Positions 26,262 to 32,548 of a stretch of 32,548 nt of DNA are shown here, one piece after another (positions within the stretch are counted from its first letter, which is position 1; each line of letters begins with the position of its first letter). Source of the DNA: Betaproteobacteria bacterium HGW-Betaproteobacteria-16 (lineage in GTDB: Bacteria > Pseudomonadota > Gammaproteobacteria > Burkholderiales > Burkholderiaceae_C). The notes under the pieces are model-generated. The model ran no database searches. It saw nothing but the letters and a program-made list of their open reading frames with translations, and was not told the origin of the DNA. Location: NCBI GenBank assembly GCA_002840835.1, contig PHCQ01000060.1, positions 1 through 32,548 of the forward strand, written 5' to 3'. Both the position numbers and the translations under genes were made by a program.

Positions 26262-27497
26262 GTGCTCCAACCCATCACCCCTATCCGAATCACCGCGTAC
26301 ACCGCCACCTCTGCCCTGGGGCAGGGAAAGGCAGCGATGCGCTCTGCGGTGCGGGAAGCAAGCAGCGGGCTTCGACCGCTTTCGGATGCAGATCGCCAGG
26401 GCTTGTCGTTGACCCGTCCATTGGCCACCTGGGTGGGTTGCGTGGAAGGACTGGACGCGCCGCTGCCGGAAGCCTGGTCACTGTGGGATTGCCGCAACAA
26501 CCGCCTGGCCTGGCTGGGTTTGCAGGCCGACGGCTTCCTGGACGCGGTCAACGATGCCCGACAGCGCCACGGGCCGGACCGTGTGGCGGTGGTGATGGGC
26601 ACCACAACCGGCAGCATCGGCGCCACGGAAGCGGCGTACCAAGCCCGCCACGTCTGCGGACACTTCCCCGAACACATGCATCACGCGCCCCTGCACACCT
26701 TGCACGCCCTGGGTGCGTTCGTGCAGGAAGCCCTGGCGCTGGAAGGCCCTTGTTTCACCTTGTCCACTGCGTGCGCTTCCAGCGCCAAGGCGTTCTGCTC
26801 GGCCGAGCGTCTGCTGCGCCTGGGCGTGGCCGACGCCGTGGTGGTGGGCGGCGTTGACACCCTCTGCGGCAGCACCCTGTTCGGGTTTCATGCCTTGCAG
26901 CTCTTGTCGCCTGAACCCTGCCAACCCTTTGGCACCCACCGCCGCGGCCTCAATCTGGGCGAGGCCGCCGGCTTCGCCCTGCTGGAAAGGGGGGCAGGGG
27001 CCTTGCAGTTGCTGGGACATGGCGAATCGAGCGACGCACACCATCTGTCAGCACCGCACCCGCAAGGCCGGGGCGCGGAAGCGGCCCTGGACGATGCGCT
27101 CGCGCGCGCAGGTCTGCACGTTGACGCCATCGACTTCCTGCACCTGCACGGCACCGCCACGCCGCTCAACGACGAGGTGGAGGCGGCACTGCTGAACCGG
27201 CGCTTCAGCGCTCACACCCACGCCAGTTCCACCAAAGGCATGCTGGGTCACACGCTTGGCGCTGCCGGCGTGATGGGCAGCGCCTTCAGCCTGCTCGCCA
27301 TCGAAACCGGCCAGATGCCCGGCACCGTGAACACACACGAAGTGGATCCGGCCTGCGGCACCCGCATTCGCCTTCAGGCCGCCCAGGGCGAGGTGCGCGT
27401 GGCGGCCAGCCATGCCTTTGGCTTCGGCGGCAGCAACTGCGTGCTGTTGTGGGGCCGGGGCGAAGGGCATGCGGGTGCGCAGGTGAGTGCTGAATGA
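26262..27497 (+). CDS. Second beta-ketoacyl-ACP synthase (ApeO paralogue)
   Basis: This 411-residue ketosynthase has a full triad: C171 (STACASSAK), H296 (HGTATPLND) and H330 (TKGMLGHTLGAAG), with the C-terminal 'HAFGFGGSNCVLLWG'. The start is GTG. It is clearly homologous to the operon ketosynthase at 16061-17251, but the region before the active site differs (His-rich 'FPEHMHHAPLHTLHALGAF' in place of 'DDFNYRTTHNAFSVAEF'). That segment could affect substrate choice; this is inference. It overlaps the following chain-length-factor-like gene by 4 bp, so it keeps its own partner. It may make or extend a different part of the polyene. Confidence 0.87.
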   Translation: MLQPITPIRITAYTATSALGQGKAAMRSAVREASSGLRPLSDADRQGLSLTRPLATWVGCVEGLDAPLPEAWSLWDCRNNRLAWLGLQADGFLDAVNDARQRHGPDRVAVVMGTTTGSIGATEAAYQARHVCGHFPEHMHHAPLHTLHALGAFVQEALALEGPCFTLSTACASSAKAFCSAERLLRLGVADAVVVGGVDTLCGSTLFGFHALQLLSPEPCQPFGTHRRGLNLGEAAGFALLERGAGALQLLGHGESSDAHHLSAPHPQGRGAEAALDDALARAGLHVDAIDFLHLHGTATPLNDEVEAALLNRRFSAHTHASSTKGMLGHTLGAAGVMGSAFSLLAIETGQMPGTVNTHEVDPACGTRIRLQAAQGEVRVAASHAFGFGGSNCVLLWGRGEGHAGAQVSAE

Positions 27498-28342
27498 CCG
27501 AACATTCACTCTTCGTTGAAGGCGTCGCGTTCTGGACGCCCGGCCTGCCGGACTGGGGTTGCGCAAAAGCAGCGTTGCGTGGCGAGCGCGCCCCAGGGCC
27601 ATCCGGCAGCCGTCTGCCGACAGCCGCCCTGCTGACCGCGAACGAACGCAGGCGCGCGCCCGAAACCGTGGCGCTCGCCCTGGAAGCAGCCCGCATGGCC
27701 GTGGCGGCGTCCGGCAGGCAGCCCGACGAACTGCTGGGCGTGTTCGTCTCGGCGCATGGCGACCTGCCCATCATCGACACCATCTGCGCGACGCTGGCGT
27801 GCGACCCGCTGCAGATGTCGCCCACGAAGTTCCTGCATTCCATCCACAACGCACCCGCCGGACTCTGGAGCATGGTCGGCGGTGGGTGGCAGCCCAACAC
27901 CACACTGACCGCCTTCAACCGCAGTTTTGCCGCCGGCATGCTGGAGGCCGCCGTGCAATGCGGCGCCGAACAGCGGCCAGTGCTGCTGGTGGGCTACGAC
28001 ACCGCCGCCACAGGCGCGCTCACGGAAACCATGGCCCCCTGCGATGCGCTGGCGGTGGCACTGGCGCTGGCGCCCGAACGCAGCACGCGCAGCACCCACC
28101 GGCTGGGATGGACGCTCCATGGCGCAGCGCAGCCGCCCAGCCCGCTCCTTTCGGCCGCAGCGCGGGCGCTGGCAAACAACGGCATGGCGGATGCACTGCC
28201 GCTGTTCGAGGCGCTTGCCGCACTTGCGCCGGTGTGTGTGACTCTGGCACAGTCGCCCAAGCAAAACTTGCAGCTCACCATCGAACCCTTGTCCGCGACC
28301 CCGGCGGCCACCCGCGTCGAAGCCGTGCAATGCGAGAAATAG
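27494..28342 (+). CDS. Second chain-length-factor-like protein (ApeC paralogue)
   Basis: This 282-residue partial ketosynthase-like protein is paralogous to the one at 15255-16064. They share 'PGLPDW', an 'ERRRA' segment, 'MSPTKFLHSIHNAPAGLWSM' against 'ISPTRFHNSVHNAAAGYWGI', and 'TAFNRSFAAG' against 'CAFDASFGAG'. No catalytic cysteine lies at the active-site position and the two ketosynthase histidine motifs are missing. A structural or chain-length role with the preceding ketosynthase is therefore likely. The start is set by the ATGA overlap with that gene. Confidence 0.8.
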   Translation: MTEHSLFVEGVAFWTPGLPDWGCAKAALRGERAPGPSGSRLPTAALLTANERRRAPETVALALEAARMAVAASGRQPDELLGVFVSAHGDLPIIDTICATLACDPLQMSPTKFLHSIHNAPAGLWSMVGGGWQPNTTLTAFNRSFAAGMLEAAVQCGAEQRPVLLVGYDTAATGALTETMAPCDALAVALALAPERSTRSTHRLGWTLHGAAQPPSPLLSAAARALANNGMADALPLFEALAALAPVCVTLAQSPKQNLQLTIEPLSATPAATRVEAVQCEK

Positions 28343-28387
28343 CCAGAAAACCAACGCACCGTGCAGCGCACGCAGGATACTCACCAA

Positions 28388-30040
28388 ATGAACACATCCA
28401 CCACCCATTACGACATGGTGATTCTTGGCGGCGGCCTGGCCGGTCTGACCCTGGCCATGCAGGTCAGGCAGCGCATGCCCGACATCTCCGTGCTGGTGCT
28501 GGAGCGGCGCACCCTGCCGGCGCCCGAAGCGACCCACAAGGTGGGCGAATCGTCGGTGGAAATCGGCGCGCATTATTTCGACAAGGTGCTGGGGCTGCGC
28601 GAACACCTGCACACACACCAGCTGCGCAAATTCGGTTTCCGCTTCTTTTTCTCTGAAGGCCGGCGCGACATCGATCAGGTCACGGAAATCGGCGCCAGCC
28701 GCTACCTGGCGGTGCCCAGCTACCAGATCGACCGCGGCATTTTCGAGAACTTCCTGGCCGCTGAAGCGCAGCGGCGCGGCATCCGTTTTGTCGATTCGGC
28801 GATGGTGCGGCGCGTGGAGCTCAGCGGGTCTGAAACCGCTCCCGCGCAGGACCACGTGGTGGCGTACGAGCACGAGGGCGCGATGCACAAGGTGAGCGCG
28901 CGCTGGGTGGTCGATGCCTGCGGCCGTGCCGGCCTGCTCAAGCGCAAGCTGGACCTGGCCCAACCCAACGCGCACGCCGCGCATGCGATCTGGTTCCGCA
29001 TCAAGGACCGCATCAAGCTGGACGAGTGGAGCGACAACCAGGCATGGCAGGAGCGCTGCGACCCGCAGGCGCGCTGGCTCTCCACCAACCACCTGGTGGG
29101 CAACGGCTACTGGGTCTGGCTGATTCCGCTGTCCTCCGGCTCGCACTCGGTAGGCATCGTGGCCGACCCGCGCATCCACCCGCTGGACACCATGGACACC
29201 TTCGACAAGGCCATGAACTGGTTTCAGCAGTACCAGCCGCGCCTGTTCGACGACCTGGACGGCAAGCGCCACCTGCTGCAGGACTTCGCCTTTCTCAAGC
29301 GTTTTTCTTACGGTTGCAAACAGGTGTTCTCGGCCGACCGCTGGGCGCTCACTGGCGAAGCCGGCCTGTTTCTGGACCCGTTCTACTCGCCGGGCAGCGA
29401 TTTCATCGCCATCAGCAACACCTACATCACCGAACTGGTGGCCATGGACCGGCGCGGCGAACGCCTGGGCGCCCGCGCGCAGATCTTCGACCAGTTGTTC
29501 CACTCGTTCTACGACAGCACGATGGCGCTCTATATTGACCAGTACGCCCTGTTTGGCGACCCCGAGGTGCTGCCGGTGAAAGTGATCTGGGACTACGCCA
29601 TCTACTGGGGCGTGCTGGCGCAGTTCTTCTTCCACAACCGGCTCACCGACCTGACCACCATGGCGGCCCTGCGCGACGAAATGGCCCGCTGCCAGCGACT
29701 GAACCTGGAAGTCCAATCCTTCCTGCGCGCCTGGTCGGGCAAGAGCCTCAAACGCAACGTGCCGACCATGCTGGACCAGGCCTCCATTCCCTGGTTTGCT
29801 GAGCTCAACCGAAGCCTCAACGACGAGCTGGATGCGACGCAATTTGCCGAGCGCATCCGGCATTCCAGCGCACAGCTGCACACACTGGCCCGCGAAATCC
29901 TGGAGCGCGCCCTGGAAGATCACCCCGGCCTGGATGGCGAGGAACTGCGCAGGCTCACGGAACCCACAGCCAGCCAATCGAGGCGCATGCCTGCGGGCGG
30001 CGAGCGAATGCTGCCGGACTTTGCTGTGGCCACTGCCTGA
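28388..30040 (+). CDS. Flavin-dependent halogenase-like FAD oxidoreductase
   Basis: This 550-residue flavoprotein starts at an ATG with AGGA about 10 bases upstream; a GTG nine codons earlier is less likely. It has the FAD motif GGGLAG (14-19), 'KVGES' (K51 onward), a lysine in 'QLRKFGFRFFF' (K81) at the place of the catalytic lysine of flavin-dependent halogenases, and the diagnostic WxWxIP as WVWLIP (242-247). It also has 'TGEAGLFLDPFYSPGSDF' in place of the usual FAD/chloride loop. These features point to the halogenase family rather than simple monooxygenases. In brominated xanthomonadins a halogenase of this type modifies the aryl polyene, so ring or chain halogenation is a reasoned role here. 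The changed GEAG loop means activity is not certain; some cluster-borne relatives may be oxidases. Confidence 0.78.
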   Translation: MNTSTTHYDMVILGGGLAGLTLAMQVRQRMPDISVLVLERRTLPAPEATHKVGESSVEIGAHYFDKVLGLREHLHTHQLRKFGFRFFFSEGRRDIDQVTEIGASRYLAVPSYQIDRGIFENFLAAEAQRRGIRFVDSAMVRRVELSGSETAPAQDHVVAYEHEGAMHKVSARWVVDACGRAGLLKRKLDLAQPNAHAAHAIWFRIKDRIKLDEWSDNQAWQERCDPQARWLSTNHLVGNGYWVWLIPLSSGSHSVGIVADPRIHPLDTMDTFDKAMNWFQQYQPRLFDDLDGKRHLLQDFAFLKRFSYGCKQVFSADRWALTGEAGLFLDPFYSPGSDFIAISNTYITELVAMDRRGERLGARAQIFDQLFHSFYDSTMALYIDQYALFGDPEVLPVKVIWDYAIYWGVLAQFFFHNRLTDLTTMAALRDEMARCQRLNLEVQSFLRAWSGKSLKRNVPTMLDQASIPWFAELNRSLNDELDATQFAERIRHSSAQLHTLAREILERALEDHPGLDGEELRRLTEPTASQSRRMPAGGERMLPDFAVATA

Positions 30041-30104
30041 GCGGTGTGGTGCCTGCGCCGTGACGCGCAGGCCGGAAACTGGACTGTGCCGCCGGGCCGC
30101 CCCC

Positions 30105-30130
30105 GAACCCTGTCAGATCTGACAGGGTTC
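30105..30130. promoter_or_regulatory. Perfect 26-bp palindrome (operator or terminator stem)
   Basis: GAACCCTGTCAGA is followed directly by its exact reverse complement, with no loop and no T-tract after it. It lies 64 bp after the halogenase-like stop. Its centre is about 42 bp upstream of a TATAGT box at 30159-30164. A loop-free dyad suits a dimeric regulator site better than an intrinsic terminator, although a hairpin with a few unpaired central bases could also form. Confidence 0.55.
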
Positions 30131-30158
30131 CCGCTGGGGCCGCATGGGCCCACTTGGC

Positions 30159-30164
30159 TATAGT
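30159..30164 (+). promoter_or_regulatory. Candidate -10 box for the Sel1-like gene
   Basis: TATAGT in the 199-bp spacer after the halogenase-like gene. The -35 position is GC-rich and poor, so an activator would be expected; the perfect palindrome lies just upstream. Confidence 0.3.
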
Positions 30165-30239
30165 CACAAAGTTTTCAATTACTGCGGCATTCAAGGACAG
30201 GCCAAGGGTCTCCCGTCTGGTCTGACGCCGCCCCTTCGC

Positions 30240-31157
30240 GTGAACACCGCTACCCCCTCTTCGCCCGCCCTGGCCACTCAGCCCCAACGCCGCCTCCTGT
30301 GGCGCTGGCTTCTGGTCATCCTGGTGCTCTTGGTAGCGCTGGGCACCCTCTGGTTTGGTTGGCTGGTGCGCTTCCCCTGGCATCTGGAAAGCTTCGACTC
30401 GACCAAAGCGGCGCAGCTCTCACCCCAGAAGCGAACAGCCTATGAACAGGAGCTGTTCAGCGAAGTGCTCCACTGGTTTGATCCGACGACGCGCTACCCC
30501 ACCTGGGAGCCCAACTACTACCTGCCGCGAGAACAGCGTTGGCTGGAAATGGCCAACGACGGCTTCGAATTGGCCCATATTGCCCTGCGCGTGTTGCAAC
30601 CCAGTGCCGGCGTGAAATACAACGCTGGCCCTGCATTCAAGCGACTGGAAAAGCTGGCCGAGCAAGGCGATCAGGGTGCGATGTGCATGATGCAGAGCAT
30701 CCGAATCGTTGCGTCGCCCCGCGACGTCACACCTGAGGTGATCGAGCGGGCGCAGCACTGGATGGTCAAGGGTGCGGAGCTGGGGCACCCTCAATGCTTG
30801 CGCATGCTGGGTGGGCGGTTGTTGCGAGGCGCCGATGGACACCCGCAAGACACACAGCGCGGAAAAGCGCTGATTTTTGAGTCCATCCAAAAGGGATATA
30901 CACACAGTCTTGGAGTGATGGCCCTGCACTTCGAGGAGAAGGGCCTTCGCGACGCTGCCGACGTCAGGCGCCTCTACTGTTGGGAAATATGGGGTGCCAA
31001 GGTCTATCAGGCCATGGAACCCATGAAAAGCGTGCGGTACACCATCAATCAGGACGCACCCGTCGAAAAGCGGACCGAGTTAGTGGAACACCTGAACGAG
31101 CTGCGCGATTGGGACCCCACTGTCGAGGAATGCGTCGCTCTGTCTCAGGGGGGCTGA
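30240..31157 (+). CDS. Membrane-anchored Sel1-repeat-like protein
   Basis: This 305-residue protein (GTG start) has a short Arg-containing N-terminus, one membrane helix (about residues 20-45, 'LLWRWLLVILVLLVALGTLW') and a soluble C-terminal part. Helical repeats resembling Sel1/TPR units are visible: 'AFKRLEKLAEQGDQGAMCMM', 'HWMVKGAELGHPQCLRMLGG' and 'GKALIFESIQKGYTHSLGVM'. An ATG 32 codons upstream is in frame, but the extension overlaps the likely promoter and has no membrane-protein features. The gene lies 4 bp before the next one, so they form a pair. Membrane-bound Sel1-type proteins often accompany secreted effectors as immunity or helper proteins; that is only inference here. No clear link to pigment synthesis is seen. 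Confidence 0.6.
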   Translation: MNTATPSSPALATQPQRRLLWRWLLVILVLLVALGTLWFGWLVRFPWHLESFDSTKAAQLSPQKRTAYEQELFSEVLHWFDPTTRYPTWEPNYYLPREQRWLEMANDGFELAHIALRVLQPSAGVKYNAGPAFKRLEKLAEQGDQGAMCMMQSIRIVASPRDVTPEVIERAQHWMVKGAELGHPQCLRMLGGRLLRGADGHPQDTQRGKALIFESIQKGYTHSLGVMALHFEEKGLRDAADVRRLYCWEIWGAKVYQAMEPMKSVRYTINQDAPVEKRTELVEHLNELRDWDPTVEECVALSQGG

Positions 31158-31161
31158 GGGT

Positions 31162-32319
31162 ATGGAACCAAGACACCATAGCCACCGTCCACCGCCCTAT
31201 CTGCCCGAACTTCAGGCTCAGTGGCATGAGCGTTTGCAGCAACTGCGTACTGAAGACGGCATCGCAGAAAAAGCCCTGAAGTCTCTGAAACAAGCTGCTG
31301 ACGAGGGAACGGCTTCTTCTGAGCAAATCGAACAAGCCCAGATCAACCGCCACCAGATCGCCCAGGCCTACAACGACTTCCTCGACACCGACCGCCACTA
31401 CACCCGCCAGGGCAACGACGCAGCCCGGGCGCTGGAGCGCCCGCACCTGAGCATGCTCGAACGCCACCAGCTGGAAACCACCCGCGACCAGGCCTGGGCC
31501 ACCGCTGGCGAGTTCCAGTTGTTCAAGTCCAGCCAGCAGCTGCGCCCCGTTCACCTGGCCCCCGTGCACACCGACACCCTGGTCCACACCCAGGGGCAGG
31601 CTACGCAGCTCAACACCCACACCCCCAAGGGCCAGGCGCTGCAATGGCTGCAACGTGCAGGTGACGCGCTCGACAACGCCTACGACTTCGTGGTCAACCG
31701 CTTCATCGGCACGCCCTCCCGCGAGCAGAATGAAAAAGCCTGCGCCATGGCCCTGAACGGCGTGGCCGGCATCGTCTCCGGTCGCCTGGCGCCCCACATG
31801 GGCGGCCGTGCGGGGCGCCAGCTGGGCGATGGCGCCTGGGGTGCGGCCATCGACGCGGCCAACCCAGGCGCCACCACTTGTGCGCGGCTGTATTCCGATG
31901 CCAGCACCTTCAGCCACCCCGCTCAGGAAAGCACCCAAGCGTACGCGCCTCCGGATCATCTCGCGCCCGAAGTGCGCGAGCAATGGGCGCTGGCCCAGCG
32001 CCAGCTCGCACCCGCCCTGCGCGAGCATGGCCACGCCCAGCCGCAGATTGATCGGGTGTGCGCAGCGGCGGTGTGCCATGGCCAGCGCCACGCACGGCTG
32101 GGATCCCCTGAGGACTACCTGCTGAGCAACGATGGCCAGCGCGTGGGGGTGGTGTACGGCTCAGCGGGCGTGCGCGACTTTGACGTGGCACAAGCCCAAG
32201 GCCACAGTCCGGAACAACAGCTTCAACAGGCCCACGCCGCCGTGCACGAACGGCATCGCGAGCAGACACAGGTGGCCGAACACCCAGCCCCCACCCGTGG
32301 TGCACTGGTGCTGGGTTGA
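31162..32319 (+). CDS. Hypothetical protein, possible secreted effector with XVIPCD-like tail
   Basis: This 385-residue protein has no signal peptide or membrane helix. Residues 12-125 are charged, Gln/Glu/Arg-rich and probably coiled-coil. A Gly/Ala-rich middle follows ('GVAGIVSGRLAPHMGGRAGR', near 200-220). The last 110 residues ('QIDRVCAAAVCHGQRHARLG' to 'HSPEQQLQQAHAAVHE') weakly recall the XVIPCD domain that directs Xanthomonas type IV secretion effectors: a helical start, a 'DGQRVGVVYG' beta unit and a Gln-rich end. I cannot confirm that by eye. A GAGGG/GGGGGG site lies just before the ATG. It is paired with the Sel1-like gene 4 bp upstream, as effector-immunity genes often are, although order and role are uncertain. 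Confidence 0.55.
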   Translation: MEPRHHSHRPPPYLPELQAQWHERLQQLRTEDGIAEKALKSLKQAADEGTASSEQIEQAQINRHQIAQAYNDFLDTDRHYTRQGNDAARALERPHLSMLERHQLETTRDQAWATAGEFQLFKSSQQLRPVHLAPVHTDTLVHTQGQATQLNTHTPKGQALQWLQRAGDALDNAYDFVVNRFIGTPSREQNEKACAMALNGVAGIVSGRLAPHMGGRAGRQLGDGAWGAAIDAANPGATTCARLYSDASTFSHPAQESTQAYAPPDHLAPEVREQWALAQRQLAPALREHGHAQPQIDRVCAAAVCHGQRHARLGSPEDYLLSNDGQRVGVVYGSAGVRDFDVAQAQGHSPEQQLQQAHAAVHERHREQTQVAEHPAPTRGALVLG

Positions 32320-32341
32320 GTCACGAGGTAGGCGGGCAAGG

Positions 32342-32369
32342 CTGGCCCTGTCACACCACGGCAGGCCAG
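32342..32369. terminator. Possible bidirectional terminator between convergent genes
   Basis: CTGGCC (32342-32347) and GGCCAG (32364-32369) can pair in the 74-bp gap between the convergent genes. The loop is 16 bases and there is no T-tract, so the call is weak. Confidence 0.25.
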
Positions 32370-32393
32370 AACCCACATCGCATCGACTCGCCT

Positions 32394-32548
32394 TCAGGCG
32401 CTCGCTGCCCGGAATGCCAGCACCGCGTTGCTGCCGCCAAAGGCAAACGAGCTTGACAGGGCCGCATGCAAGGGCAGGTTGCGGCGGGTCGAGGTGACGT
32501 GGTCCACGCCTTCGCATGCGGCGTCGATGTGGCCCTCAAGATGGGCCG
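32394..32548 (-). CDS. C-terminal end of a third beta-ketoacyl synthase (partial)
   Basis: The minus strand from the right edge reads about 50 residues, ending in 'HAALSSSFAFGGSNAVLAFR' and a short Ala-rich tail before the TGA. The 'SSSFAFGGSNAVL' loop is the diagnostic C-terminal motif of FabF/FabB-type ketosynthases. The start and the catalytic residues lie outside the window. In E. coli the aryl polyene cluster has a further homodimeric ketosynthase, ApeR, and this may be its counterpart. The gene suggests that the pigment locus continues to the right on the minus strand. Confidence 0.8.
   Translation of the reverse strand, partial: AHLEGHIDAACEGVDHVTSTRRNLPLHAALSSSFAFGGSNAVLAFRAASA

Noticed and set aside
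27506..29977. Long minus-strand open frame (823 codons) opposite the second chain-length-factor and halogenase-like genes
   Set aside because: The plus-strand frames carry diagnostic motifs (GGGLAG, WVWLIP). The antisense translation has none and shows the composition expected of a shadow frame.

Overview
The window is GC-rich with strong G/C preference at third codon positions. It carries single-copy housekeeping genes (ruvA, ruvB, phoH, ybeY) next to an aryl-polyene-type pigment cluster. Gene content and protein style point to a betaproteobacterium of the Burkholderiales, most likely Comamonadaceae (for example a Hydrogenophaga- or Acidovorax-like organism). That placement is inference from family resemblance; no rRNA or tRNA gene was seen.

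Left third (1-13.9 kb), mostly core functions. A DUF2628-like/SPOR membrane protein (minus) diverges from a sterol-desaturase/YhhN fusion (plus) that may act on ether lipids. Three overlapping minus-strand genes follow: an SPFH-SHOCT protein, a double zinc-ribbon membrane protein and a small membrane protein. They resemble the Bacillus YdjI-YdjG-YdjH module but have no PspA gene beside them. A second minus-strand operon runs ruvA, ruvB, periplasmic adaptor, ABC permease, ABC ATPase. An intergenic palindromic element of about 160 bp separates ruvA from the plus-strand set phoH, MliC-like lipoprotein gene, ybeY. A lone DUF2267 gene closes this part.

Middle (14.0-25.9 kb): a compact 14-gene minus-strand operon for an aryl polyene/xanthomonadin-like pigment. 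In transcription order it encodes an acyl carrier protein, a membrane protein, an AMP-dependent ACP ligase, an ApeI-type dehydratase, an LpxL-type acyltransferase, a LolA-like carrier, an MMPL exporter, an alpha/beta hydrolase, a polysaccharide deacetylase-like protein, a methyltransferase, a ketosynthase, a chain-length-factor-like partner, an ApeP-type dehydratase and a ketoreductase. Most junctions are 4-bp ATGA/GTGA overlaps. The expected scheme is: the ligase loads an aryl starter on the ACP; ketosynthase/chain-length factor, ketoreductase and dehydratases extend the polyene; methyltransferase and acyltransferase decorate it and join it to a lipid; LolA-like and MMPL proteins move it to the outer membrane.

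Right part (26.2-32.5 kb): a divergent plus-strand set encodes a second ketosynthase/chain-length-factor pair and a flavin-dependent halogenase-like enzyme, so the product could be a halogenated polyene. Two genes follow that look like a Sel1-type membrane protein and a possible secreted effector. The C-terminal end of a third ketosynthase enters from the right edge, so the pigment locus probably continues beyond the window. No aryl-head-group gene (ammonia lyase or chorismatase), pigment glycosyltransferase or thioesterase lies inside the window.
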